Shown piece by piece: positions 46,467-58,361 of a stretch of DNA of 64,000 nt; the first letter of the stretch is position 1; every line of letters begins with the position of its first letter. The notes beneath the pieces are model-generated. The model worked only from the letters and a program-made list of their open reading frames with translations. It ran no database searches and was not told the DNA's origin. Made by a program: the position numbers and the translations under genes. Source of the DNA: Coprinellus micaceus (Eukaryota; Basidiomycota; Agaricomycetes; Agaricales; Psathyrellaceae); assembly GCA_951394405.1 (NCBI GenBank), contig OX596338.1, positions 3,658,001 to 3,722,000 of the forward strand, read 5' to 3'.

Positions 46467-47324
46467 CGAGTCCTAGGGAGGACCGCCCCAGTTATCCTTG
46501 ACAAGTATACCGTTCAGCAATATCATTCCGCAGCTCCTGCAAAGCAATCACATACCTGGTTTGGTCGACTTTACGACAGCATTCCGATTGAATTGATATT
46601 CAAAGTGCTGCGGATTTTTGGGAAACGCGGGTCACCTGTGGTGTCGACTTGAGAAGGTAGGGTAGTAAATGGCGTTAAGGAAATCTGCCACCGCCCTGCA
46701 GGGGAGTAGGATGACTGAGCAGTTGTAGCCCTCAGAGCATACTTCAGAGCTCAAGGCTTAGGAGTGCTGAGCGGATAACATCCACCCGTTGATCAAAGAA
46801 CTGTCTTGGAAGATTTCTTTCTAACTTTGCTGTTGAGATTCAGGCATAGAAGCAGCATATACCAACTTCGAAGTCATCAGAGCCGATTCCAGAGGACGCA
46901 GATACGCCAATTTGAGAAGGCGATCCAATGGATCCGAATAAGCCGCAGATGCTAACGCATACACTGCCAAGTGGATTTCACAAATTGCACGGGAAGGCCT
47001 GCTCCAGAGGCAACCCGGGTCCAGCTGGCCGCAGCTATCTGTCGGGTGGTCGCTGAAGCGGGGTCTGCGCTGCTTGGATACCATTAGGGCGGTAGTCCAG
47101 AAAGTTGACCGATGATGAGGGAGGGAGGCAAGTTGACGAGGTGAGGGTGGGATCAGCTCCCCGATCCCGTCCTCAATATAGTAAGGGGCACAAGGTTGGG
47201 TGAGGGACGAACCGAATGCCCGATACCCTCGGAGGGTACGCCTGGCAGCAGGAAGTCGACCACGGCGTGGGGGAGCCATCTACCGTGAGGTTAGTGCGGA
47301 GGAATGCCTTTTCTTCTTCGTGAT
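46467..47324. other. intergenic, upstream part of repeat region
   Basis: A 152-codon minus frame (46821-47279) is present but unrecognised. Sequence at about 46781-46860 is repeated in diverged form at about 47456-47535 (GATAAC, CATTGATCA, GATTTCTTTC and TGCTG blocks). Confidence 0.35.
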
Positions 47325-47863
47325 TGACATCCTACACGACTGGATCATGAGCCTGTATAAATGGTGGGCATATACCGACCACTCACCGCCCATCGTCTCT
47401 CGACTTCTCGCATGAACTCTTTGACCACTGACTATTCTCGATCGGCCGCCTTGTGAGGGGATAACGCCTACCCATTGATCAGAGCCACCTTAGTGAAAGA
47501 TCTCTTTCCAACTCTACTGCTGGGCTCCAAGGAAAGATGCAGAATAAGTCATCCTTCAGATTGCCAGAACGGTGCCCCTCCGTCAGCATGGCGCATGCCC
47601 ATTGTTTCTGACAAGGCGAGCACCCGTCCAATCCTGACCGTGCACCCGTTCCTCTTCGCGGTTCATACCCTACACGATTGAATCATGAGCCTGCATAAAT
47701 AGTGCGCATATACCGATCCACTCACCGCCCATCGTCCTTCCACTTCCCACATGAGCCCTCGCCGTTACTAGATGACGCCAAGGCACTTCATTTCAGTGCT
47801 AATAGCCGCCATGATCTCTGGCCACTGACTATTCTAAATCGGCCTTTGTTATGTGACGCCACC
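47325..47863 (+). repeat. diverged tandem duplication carrying TATA-like elements
   Basis: A ~90-bp block at 47325-47415 recurs at 47665-47762, sharing ATCATGAGCCTG, ATAAATGGTGGGCATATACC (second copy ATAAATAGTGCGCATATACC) and CACTCACCGCCCATCGTC. A second block (CCACTGACTATTCT) recurs at about 47424 and 47821. Both copies have a TATAAAT-like element, so the duplicated piece resembles a core promoter. It ends about 270 bp upstream of the Rab11 start codon. Confidence 0.7.
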
Positions 47864-48128
47864 ACTTCCTTCCTTGTCTGTTCGAAACCTGTTCTCCTCG
47901 CCGGATCTCCATTCCCCAGCGTCTTGCAGGGCGTCTTCATCGCTTCTATCCCTTGATATCGCTGAAGCAGTGCGAGAACAGGGCCCGACATTGTGGGATC
48001 ATAAGCCAAAACGCGATTCGGGCTCCGCTGGCTCTCGGACACACGCATCCCTGGTTACCCTCTTCCACTGTTCTCCATAACGAAAGCCCTCTTTTTACGA
48101 CCTCTACCCCTCACGATATCTCTCTACG

Positions 48129-49186
<1,058 letters not shown>

Positions 49187-49931
49187 AGCAGTAGCACCCC
49201 CTTGTTCCTTACGATACCAGAACCCGTTTGTTCTTACCCTTGATATCTTTTCGACATGTAATACTTCTCTCCGACCGAAGGGCAATTCGATATTTATTGG
49301 AGAAACTCTACCTATGCGGACCGGTAATTGACCGGAAGTGCAACTGGAGCGGGGCTGCACATCTTTGGTCAGAACCACCACCATCCACAAGTGTCAAAGC
49401 ACATGCTCACAGCAGCCTCGTTTCGGAGGCGCAGTGGCGCTTCATTTCAAGGAAAAAGTTTATTCGGCGCCGTTTACGACATAATTGTATCAAATGTTCG
49501 GGGTTTGACACCAAGCAACAGCTGACTTGGTCGGTGCTCTGCTCGGTCGCACTGCCGCCCATTCTTTCTTCCTTCTCTCACCTCTAGTCACTGGAATCCT
49601 CCTGACCGAACGCGAAAACGCGTGGAACGGTCACCGACGGTGCTGTTCTCTCCTGACTCGGAGAACAGGAAGAAGGCCTTATATGCCTGGGTATTCAGAG
49701 TGGGTTAAGCGCCCATTTATTCCCTTTGTTCTCCAAACTTGGTCCGTCCTCCATTCTCCCTTGATCTTCAAGGTAGCTAACCTTCGATATCATCATTCGG
49801 GGCCCAAAATCATTAGCTAGCGAACACGCTCAGAGCACCTGGCACCAACCGAACCGACGATTCCCGCAGGGTGGCAACGTTTATGGCACGTTGCCTTTCG
49901 AATTCTTGCTTTCGAACTCTTTCGTGGCAAC
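49187..49931. other. intergenic, nothing recognised
   Basis: Rab11 3' flank and F-box/LRR promoter; a CAAAAT/TATA-poor region with no recognised RNA or gene. Confidence 0.3.
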
Positions 49932-51779
49932 ATGTCCACGTATCTTCAACCTCGACGTGAAAGAGGACGCGGTCGGTCACCCCAGTCTCCAACCAGACCC
50001 AACAGGTTCCACACCATCCCCACGGAACTCCTCCTTCTCATCCTCGACTTCCTCCCGACCCCTGACGTCTTCACGTTCGCTTTCACATGCCTGTCTCTCC
50101 ATCAAGTCGCGCTGCAAGTGTATTTGGAGAGGTACAATGGCGAACTCATTTGGGGGAGTGTCGTCTGCTCCGAGGTGGCGAAGGGATTGGCGACTGCGTT
50201 GTATCGACCAACGCTGAGGAAACTGGTGTACGTGCACTGTTTGGATGGGGGCAAGTTGGGCTCGCTGCCCGACGGAACCAAGCGGAGAGGCCCAATGCTC
50301 CAGAAACTACTCAGCTCTGTGGACATCGACAATGTCCAGGTGCGATCGGCGGATGGGTACCCAACGGGGAGGGCAGAGGACCTCCTGACGAACGCCAGCG
50401 CAGACAATAGCGGAGCTAACAATTCGACAGCAAGATTGATACGTGCTGTCGAGTCTTCGGCAGACGAATGGATCTCGCTTCTGGACACGTTCATATCCAA
50501 AACCAAGTGTCGCACTCTCACCGTCGAGATGGTGACTTTGGGTGCGAACTTTCCGAGTCTCCAGGCCATCGAGGAAGAAGTCCTATGCCAATGGTACCGC
50601 CCCTGGACTCCCAAATATTTCCAGCGTCGGTTGAAGGAGGCGGTGGAAGCCCCAGTCCGTTGGGTTGGCCTCGTCAAGGGCCCCAAGCTCGAGAGGTTCT
50701 ACATCCACTCCGAGTCCCTCTTCCACCCTCGTTTGATGAACTGGACGTTCGCAACGCTGGCCTCATCGCCAGCGTTGACTTCGGTATCCTTCGACCAAAT
50801 GCGCCACTTTGGACCACGGACCTGGGAGCTGATTCTCCCGTGCGTCACGATTCCCAACCTGAAGCAACTCTCAATCAATCTCTGTGCCCTGCAGCCGGCG
50901 GACCTGTATGCCTTTCTGGATAGGCACCCCACCATCGAGGAGCTGAGACTGGGTAGGGGGCTTCCATCCCCTAATGCAGCAGTCTCTTTGCCCATCTCGA
51001 AACGATCGTCGTGGTCTCGGAACACTACGTCCCCCGGATCAAGGTTCTTGCCCGCTCTACGAACGCTCGTTGCGTCTCCGGAATACGTTGTTGCGTTCCT
51101 GTCCTCCCCTCTCCACCCCTTCAGCAACATCGAGAAGGTCGTGGTGGAGTACCGCCGTGCGAAGCACGTTGGGAAGTTCACGGTGAAAGGCGTGAACCAC
51201 GACTTGGCCCCGGTGTGCTTGAGGCTGAAGGGCGTGCAGGAGGTGGTACTCCAACTCCAGGGCAACGGAGGTACGGTGGATTGGATCGTGGGTTGTCCCA
51301 ATGCGGCCAATACCTTGGCTGCGGCTACAACAGCGGGGGAGTCGTCAAGTAGGATGGATATCCACCAAGGGCTGACATTCGTCTCGTCTTGTGTGACGGC
51401 GGTCGAGTTCAAGGCGAACGTATATGTCCTCCCAGAGTCTATCACCGTCGCGCTTCCAACCTGGCTCTCGGCCTTCTCAAAGCTGAAAACCTTTTCTTTG
51501 ACGACACTGGCCTCGGATTCGTCATCGCCCTTCTCATCTTTCGACCCGCCTTCATCCTCGGCGCATCCGTTTTCCACGCAGGGACGACAGGTCGGTGGAA
51601 GGCGTAGAGGAAGTGGAGGAGAGGGGGCTTTGGTCCTCGATGGTCATTCCTGGCAAGGGGAGTTGTACACAAACATCTTCCTCAGCTCGCTTGTGAGGAG
51701 TTGCCCCAGTATCAGGAGGGTGGAAGTTGATGGGGGGGAGGTCGAGTTGCCGACGAGGAGGATAGTGAAGTTGCGGTGA
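49932..51779 (+). CDS. F-box/leucine-rich protein, intronless
   Basis: A single 615-residue exon. After an Arg-rich start (QPRRERGRGRS) comes an F-box (FHTIPTELLLLILDFLPTPDVFTFAFTC-type, residues about 25-55). The rest contains leucine-rich segments (LKQLSINLCALQPADL, TIEELRLGRG, LRTLVASPEYVV, LKTFSLTTL) and ends with SLVRSCPSIRRVEVDGGEVELP. This layout is the common Agaricomycete F-box/LRR family, inferred to recruit substrates to an SCF ubiquitin ligase. It has no similarity to F-box paralogues A and B beyond the F-box itself. Unusually for this window it has no intron. Confidence 0.85.
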   Translation: MSTYLQPRRERGRGRSPQSPTRPNRFHTIPTELLLLILDFLPTPDVFTFAFTCLSLHQVALQVYLERYNGELIWGSVVCSEVAKGLATALYRPTLRKLVYVHCLDGGKLGSLPDGTKRRGPMLQKLLSSVDIDNVQVRSADGYPTGRAEDLLTNASADNSGANNSTARLIRAVESSADEWISLLDTFISKTKCRTLTVEMVTLGANFPSLQAIEEEVLCQWYRPWTPKYFQRRLKEAVEAPVRWVGLVKGPKLERFYIHSESLFHPRLMNWTFATLASSPALTSVSFDQMRHFGPRTWELILPCVTIPNLKQLSINLCALQPADLYAFLDRHPTIEELRLGRGLPSPNAAVSLPISKRSSWSRNTTSPGSRFLPALRTLVASPEYVVAFLSSPLHPFSNIEKVVVEYRRAKHVGKFTVKGVNHDLAPVCLRLKGVQEVVLQLQGNGGTVDWIVGCPNAANTLAAATTAGESSSRMDIHQGLTFVSSCVTAVEFKANVYVLPESITVALPTWLSAFSKLKTFSLTTLASDSSSPFSSFDPPSSSAHPFSTQGRQVGGRRRGSGGEGALVLDGHSWQGELYTNIFLSSLVRSCPSIRRVEVDGGEVELPTRRIVKLR

Positions 51780-52603
51780 TACCCTGGGGTCGAGGTGCAG
51801 GCGCTTAGACTGGTACATTTTTTCTTTCTATTTTACAATCCACTCCAATCTCAAAAACCTGACGTCTTCAGCGACGCCTTCATGATCATGACCGCTACTT
51901 ATTTACATCCTAGACCACTAACCGTATATCTTCAGATGTGTGTTGTAGAGTTACCCTTCATCGTCACACCACTACTCCACTACGTCGTGAATGGCTAAAA
52001 ATCCACCTAAGGCATACGTAGGTCAGTACTGCAGTACGACCCATCCAGTGGTTCGGGCCCTCGGAATAGGGGCTCGCTGCGGAGACTCCCTGGCAACGGA
52101 TCGCAGGTGCACGGACCGGCCAAATTTCATGCCTCGCTCACTGCTGAGGCTGACGAGACCGCCTCGAGGAGGTACATTGAGAGCTCGATACCACGTTCCC
52201 GGCTGGAGAACGGGTGGTATAATTAGTGGTCCTCGGCTCGCGTCAATAGGGGCCGGCATCTCCAATCGCCCAATTACTATCATTTGTGCGCCAATCATAT
52301 TTCCCCAAGCACTCTTGGACCCCAACCCTCTCGACTACGAAGCCGCAATCCTTGGGGGAACTAGACAATCGGCGAGACTCGAATTCATGAAGTCGCTGGG
52401 CCATCGGCCAAGAGCTCGCTCAAATCGGCATGCACAGGATTGACGTCGATTGACGGCAACGGCCAAGCAACGGCAATGAATGGCCTTAACCGAGGACTGC
52501 GCTTCTTCACTCTCTACCACCACCACGAACTCGGACCTCACGATACCCAAGGCTCGGACCTTCGGAACACACTAGACTGACAACTCGGACGGTTTTCGAC
52601 AAC
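51780..52603. other. intergenic, nothing firmly recognised
   Basis: A 150-codon plus frame (51991-52443) is the longest open stretch; it has no recognisable domain and is not called. Confidence 0.3.
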
Positions 52604-53835
52604 ATGCCACACCTCGAGAGTCGAGTAGCATCGGCCTCGGCATCTGGATTTGCGGATAGCTCAGCATACCTCTTCGCGAGAGATTTCCAGGAGCGGGTTA
52701 CGCCTAATGATACGCAACGGAATACCCTGATAGTGGCGGGGGTATATATCGTCGTCATTGCGATCCTTTGGTGAGTTCACTTTGGATCGACTGGAGGCGC
52801 CTATGCTCAGATTTCACGCAGGCATGTACCCTATCTGAATCGGATATGTGAGTGACTTCAACTACGAGGAAGGATTGGGTCTGAATGTCGCGGCGTGGTT
52901 CTTAGTGTATCCATTCAAGTGAGTATCGAAACGGTTTTGGCCAAACCCACAAGCTCATTATTTGCAGGCTATTGACGGTTGGCTTCCATGAAATGAGCCA
53001 CGCATTTGCAGGTCTCTTGACCTGCGCCAAGATCTACTCGATTGAACTGGATCCCGACGAGGGAGGGGCGACGCGGATGAAAGGAGGCGTGCCCTGCGTT
53101 ACGCTACCCGCAGGATACATCGGGTCAGGGTTCATCGGTGCCTGCTTCATCGCATGCGGATTCAACACCAACGCAAGCAAGGTCGCTTCGCTGATTATGG
53201 CCTTCTTCTTCCTGTTTACGCTCTGGTGGGCGAGGCGGGATTGGCTGTGAGTGTTCATTCCGTTCTCTATTTGGGAGGAAGCCTGATTTCTTGGACAGGA
53301 CATGGGTATTGATTTTGGGCATGACCGGTATCACAATTCTGTTCTGGTTTGTTGGCGGAGGAATCGCGTTGCGCTACTTTGTACTCTTTGTGGGAGTCAT
53401 GTCGTGCATGTATGCGCTATGGGACATTGTTGGTGCGTCTCGCCCCATTCCCGCCCACTAGACGCCACGCTAAGAACCCTACAGACGACACTCTTGCGAG
53501 GAAAGTGAACACCTCCGACGCATCCGTCTTCGCCGACCAATTCGGTTGCTGCCCTTCAAGAGTCTGGGGCTTCCTCTGGCTCGTCATTTCCTTCATATTC
53601 TTCGCACTCGGAGTCCTTGCTGGGCTTGTTGCGTTCAAGGTGAGCTTCTCCTCGCGTTGTAACATCATTCCTATTGCCAACGCCCTCTTAGCAAAACGTG
53701 GAACAACAGAAGGAAGACGCCGCCAAGTTCCTGCCTGTACCGGGATCCAAATCGGCTGGGATGACTCTCCTACCTGACGCGACCACGGCATGGGCAGCTG
53801 CCTTCGTCGTTTGGATATTTGGATCTGTCCTCTGA
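52604..53835 (+). CDS. M50B-like membrane metallopeptidase family protein
   Basis: Seven exons, 52604-52770, 52822-52847, 52906-52918, 52968-53246, 53299-53432, 53485-53639 and 53692-53835, give 305 residues. The zinc motif HEMSH lies near residues 76-80 in the second hydrophobic region (LTVGFHEMSHAF). Further motifs are ELDPDEGGAT, VTLPAGYIGSGFIG, ACGFNTNASKVAS and TLWWARRDWL. At least six membrane segments are predicted by eye. The family is annotated as peptidase M50B-like and is widespread in fungi; no substr ate has been assigned. The 13-bp third exon is needed to keep the frame. An Asp ligand as in classical M50 proteases was not clearly identified, so activity is not assured. Confidence 0.87.
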
Positions 53836-54648
53836 GAGGATGAGACCGCTTCTGTACTTTTAACCATGGACTGTTGCTTTTTCTCCTCACCACTTTATCT
53901 GGTTCTCCTCGGCGACGCGATGGCCAACGTGATGGGTGCGTCCGCCCAGAGTCCATTATATCCACTCACTGAACCAAAGCTCACCTTGCGTTTGTCACTC
54001 ATCTATATCTTTGAACTGCCACAGAACAACATGTATACCTAGACCTGTTTCCTCCTTCTAATCTAGCTCATCAAGATACACATGACGATGGGGATGGGAG
54101 GACAGCTCGAAGACCGAGTGGGTCTGGTTGTCAGAGCCCGGTTCACCCACCTCGAGCGCTAAGCATCGCCTCTTCTTGATGCACGTCCGTATCAACGAAA
54201 GGAAGACCAGGATGTGTGCGTTTGTGTTCTCCTCCTAATCCCGCCCCGGCCCATCAAGGATGCGATGTCCATGACGATTTGCATGACTGTATCCGGATGG
54301 CCAAGGGTTCTCACGTTTATGCAGTCCGAATGGGTATGCTTTGAAGCTCTGAGCTCATTCCGAACCGTCACTTCCTTTCCCTTCCGATGAACCTTGGTGC
54401 CTTATAGACATCCGTGGAAAGCTGGATCTCATTTTCGGCGGCAACGTAGAAGCCGTATCCTCACTTTACACTCAACCGCTCACCCCTTCCGCACCGACCA
54501 GCGCTCCTTTGGCATTCCTATTGGGAAGAATGTCATCTCCGGTGATGATCTTTCCATCACGGCTGCACAGGATGTGTCTCCGCACCTTGGTAGATAACCT
54601 GGCCCGGCCGTAGCGGCGGCTTCCTTTGGCATCCTCTTCCTTTCGACC
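53836..54648. other. intergenic, possible short gene remnant
   Basis: A plus frame after a TAG acceptor near 54409 reads IRGKLDLIFGGNVEAVSSLY and ends within about 60 codons. It looks protein-like, but I do not recognise it and see no start exon. The last part is the promoter of PL14-like gene 1. Confidence 0.3.
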
Positions 54649-55721
54649 ATGACGCGCGCTCCAGCAATCTTCGCACTCCTACCTCTTCATCTTGCCCTCC
54701 TCTTGGCCTACACCGTCTTCCCAGCCGATGGCTACACCCACTCCATCTCGAACCTCCTCCACCGGCGCCAATCGCCCACCTCCGTCAATGCGCGGCTCGC
54801 AGCTCTCATGCCGAGGGCAGCTAGCGACTCTTGGACGACTGTCCCTGGCCGGAACAATACGAGGAGCCTTAGCGATGCGACGTTTAGGCCTACGAAGGCG
54901 ATGAGCAATCCCAAGTGGGCGTACGGTCCCGCTCCAGATGGGAAGCGCTCGTTGATAGCGACATATCCGAAGGGGTCGTATACGTTCACCCACGAGCCGA
55001 AGGGAGGGTTCTCGTTCTACGCCCCTGGCCCAGTCGACCTCACCAATGCGAAGGAGGTGACATTTGGGTACTCGGTATTCTTCCCACAGGGATTTTTGTT
55101 CAACAAAGGTGGAAAGCTGCCTGGACTTTGTGTGTACATCAGTTCAAGGGCTCCTCAGTCGGCTACTTACTGAAATGTTTGCAGATGGGGGCGACAGCGA
55201 CAGTGTCGCGACGTCTTGCTCTGGGGGCAGACGGGATAACAAATGCTTCTCGGCTCGACTTATGTGGCGCTCACAGGGAGATGGAGAGTTCTATACTTAC
55301 TTGCCCCCGGGTGAAAGCGCCAACCAGAAAGTATGTAACGTCCCACCAATGTCGGAGTGCAATCCAACGTATGGAGCATCCGTCGGACGCGGTTCGTTCA
55401 AGTTCGCGACGGGGGAGTGGACTGTGGTGTCGGAGAGGGTGAGGCTGAACGATCCAGGGAAGGCGAATGGACAGCTGCAGCTTTACGCGAATGGCAGGAC
55501 GGTGGTTAATGTGGGGGGATTGGTGTTGGCGACGAGCTCGCAGGGGAGGATTCGGGGTATGCAATTCCAGACGTTCTTTGGTGGTGAGTGGTCTGGCTCG
55601 TTTTGAGTGGGTGTGTTGGCCTCTAACGGGGTGTGTAGGGTCGAAGCCTGAGTGGGCTAGTCCGAAGACACAGCAAGTGTTTTTCTCGGATTTTACGATA
55701 GCCGTCACGGAAGAGTTTTGA
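54649..55721 (+). CDS. secreted PL14-like lyase 1
   Basis: Exons 54649-55129, 55185-55583 and 55639-55721 give 320 residues. A signal peptide (about 1-27) and a dibasic RR site (about 38-39) precede the lyase domain: SWTTVP, LSDATFRP, PDGKRSLIATYPKGSYTF, GGFSFYAPGP, VTFGYSVFFPQGF, KGGKLPGLYGGDSD, CFSARLMWR, GEFYTYLPP, GASVGRGSF, LNDPGKANGQLQLY and GRIRGMQFQTFFGG. These are the motifs of basidiomycete polysaccharide lyase family 14-type proteins, whose relatives cleave glucuronic-acid polymers such as alginate or glucuronan. Substrate here is not determined. It is the shortest of the three copies and lacks the Ser/Thr linker. Confidence 0.88.
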
Positions 55722-56593
55722 GGCTGTTCGACAAGGAGCATTTCTCGATAACGAATCCCATCTACTGTTTGCTTACCGTGTATTTTGGTGCACACCTAAC
55801 GCTTAACCGCTTCACACCTGGACGGCAAAACCCGGGTCTCGTTAGTTCAGGTGCAGTGTTATTTCGGTAGATCAATTCGTTATTGGCATTCTGAAGACGT
55901 GTTTAGACGCCTTGCTCTGTCTCTCCACGCTCCTAGCTCCTTTGAAGGCTTCGGGCTGTACTGATATCGCTACATCTGACTGAGAAAACGATCCACTAGA
56001 CGATGCTGCGTCGTGAAAGCATGCTCTGGCGCTAGGAAGATCGCTGTAATGGCTTGATCCTTGTCAGTTGTGCCCAGCAGCCCCAGTCTTTGAGTTGAGG
56101 AATAATACACCACCATAGAAACCCAGAAGCACGAGTCTACTCACTTGGTGTTTGGGCTGTGCCCAACCCAACCAACCACTCAAAAGTACCCAAAGGCACC
56201 GTGTCCGGCTTGCCGATGGACCCCAGCAACCGATCCCCCACAAGTGCGGTTTCCATGTGCCGATGGCGGTCGCTCCCGCCAAGCAATCATTTTCTGTCAA
56301 AGTTCTGTTGGCCGGATCGTCATACATCATGACTTGCTGGAAATTCCAAGGAAATTCTAAAGTCCAGACGATTCGGTTCCATTCAAACTTGCTTCTCACC
56401 TCTTCCTCGTCGCCAACGTCTCGGACGTCGCCCACGGTCCTTTCTCTTATAGCATCTCTCTTTTGTCCCGGTCTTCGTCTTTTCTCCCCACCTGCAGCGC
56501 AAAGCGCCTCTCCTATAGGGGCTTGGACTCCGTAGAATCAAGAAGTCGACAAATCGTGACGGATAAACGAAAGCAATTCGACGGGATATTGAC
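55722..56593. other. intergenic between PL14-like genes 1 and 2
   Basis: Contains the 3' flank of gene 1 and the promoter of gene 2. No further element recognised. Confidence 0.35.
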
Positions 56594-58041
56594 ATGGCTG
56601 GCAAAATGCAACTCATGTCCCGCTTCACATTGATCTTGATGCACATCGCTCTCCTCGCAGCCCTTGTGGATGCGAACAGCCTGCACTCCAAACGCCATGG
56701 CGTGGGCGCACACCGAATGTTGGTTCGACGCGCGCCTCCACCTGCTGCGCTCAGTCCCAACGCGCCTCAATGTCCCAAGAGAAACTACTGGAAGAAACTC
56801 CGGGAGGCCCAAGCACTTGAAGTCGGGGGAGACCTTCCTGGTGGGCAGGGCAACGGGACTGCGACGCTTTCAAGTGATGCAGCATCCGTGACTCCTGCAC
56901 CGGAAGGTGCATCATCGACGTCCGTTATTGTGACCAGCTCAGAGGCAGAGTCGAGCTCGAAAGCTCCCAGTGAAAAGCCGTCGGCCACGTCGTCCTCTGC
57001 AGCTCCCGCCAAAACGTCCTCTTCCTCAAGTACCCCGGCCAAAGGGGGCCTCGGGCAGCTTTTCCCGGCTGGGAGCTCTGGAAAGTCATGGACCACCGCC
57101 CCCGAATCGGACGACGCGCTGTCCCTGTCAGATGGGACTCTCCAACCTTTCTCCATCCTCCGTAGCGTGCCGTACAAGTTCACGAACGCGCCTGACGGCA
57201 AGCGTGCATTGCAGGCGGAGTATCCGAAGGGCTCGTATACTTTCACGCATTTCCCGCAGGGAGGCTTCTCGTTCTACGCGAAAGGCCCGGACTCGGTGGA
57301 TTTGACGAAGGCGAAGGAGGCAACGTTCGGGTATCGCATCTATTTCCCTCCCGGGTTTGCCTTTAATAAGGGAGGAAAGTTGCCGGGCTTCTGTGCGTTA
57401 CTTTCTTTGCTCTTGATACCCTATTCTATCGGGGACTAACGATCTGGGCTTCCGTTGCCGTAGATGGGGGAGATAACGAAGATGAAGCAACCAACTGTTC
57501 AGGAGGCCGTCGTTCAGACGCCTGCTTCTCCGCTCGTCTGATGTGGCGCGAAGGAGGTGACGGTGAACTCTATACCTACTTCCCCCCTGGAAGCTCTGCC
57601 AATGAGAAACTTTGCAACGTCCCTCCGTTCTCGGAGTGCAACGAAACCTACGGTGCTTCCGTAGGCCGAGGCGCCTTCAATTATGGTACCGGCGGCTGGG
57701 CTACAGTTGCTCAGCGTGTGAAGCTTAACGATGTTGGGCAGTCGAACGGAGAGTTGGAGCTTTGGGTCAATGGGAAGAGTGTTATCAGCGTGAAGGGGCT
57801 GGTGATGAGGGTGAGGGATTCGGGGAAGATTAGGGGGATTCAGTTCCAGACTTTCTTTGGTGGTGAGTTGTCCTCCTTCCTTCATCCCTCCGTTCCCCCC
57901 CAGAGTGCTATGGCTTTGTATTAGGTATACAGTTACTGACGTTCCTCGCCACTTCTAGGCTCAACCTCCGCCTGGGCAAGCCCCAAAGACCAGGAGGCTT
58001 ACTTCTCCGATTTCTCAGTTGCCATCACCGAGACCTTCTAG
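56594..58041 (+). CDS. secreted PL14-like lyase 2 with Ser/Thr linker
   Basis: Exons 56594-57392, 57464-57862 and 57959-58041 give 426 residues. The signal peptide (about 1-27) is followed by two dibasic sites (SKRHG, LVRRAPP) and a ~100-residue Ser/Thr/Ala/Pro linker that is probably O-glycosylated. The lyase domain starts near GQLFPAGSSGKSW and carries LSDGTLQP, PKGSYTFTH, GGFSFYAKGP, ATFGYRIYFPPGF, KGGKLPGF, GELYTYFPP, GASVGRGAF, LNDVGQSNGELELW and GIQFQTFFGG. Exons 2 and 3 are exactly 399 and 83 bp, as in genes 1 and 3. Shares function expectations with gene 1: an extracellular uronan lyase, substrate unproven. Confidence 0.88.
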
Positions 58042-58320
58042 AGGGATAAACCTTTTTAAGCCATTCAGTTGGCTTATTTGCCTCGTACCACCCTATCCCC
58101 ACGGAATGAGGTCTTTAAATACTAACCATCTCGCATATACTTACCCCCCGCCGTCCTTTTGACATCCCTGACGGACTGTTCGCATTATTACCCCGCGCTG
58201 GTCGCCCCATAGCTGGTCTCATTTGCCCCCACAACCTTATACCCTTCCCCCAGAAGCCCTGGCGGTCTTAGTCTTAGTCTTATTACCGGCTTTTGGTCCA
58301 ATTCCTGAACGCCGGGGTCT

Positions 58321-58361
58321 GGGTAGCTATCGTAGTACCGGATATCATACTACGATTACCC
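58321..58361. repeat. imperfect inverted repeat
   Basis: ATCGTAGTA and TACTACGAT form a 9-bp stem around a ~10-base loop, extended by GGGTA/TACCC. It could fold as a hairpin if transcribed. Confidence 0.6.

Noticed and set aside
46821..47279. 152-codon minus-strand open frame upstream of Rab11
   Set aside because: Arg/Pro-rich composition without a domain; part of a duplicated region, more likely noncoding.
51991..52443. 150-codon plus-strand open frame
   Set aside because: No recognisable motif or splice partner; Arg-rich composition typical of chance frames in GC-balanced DNA.
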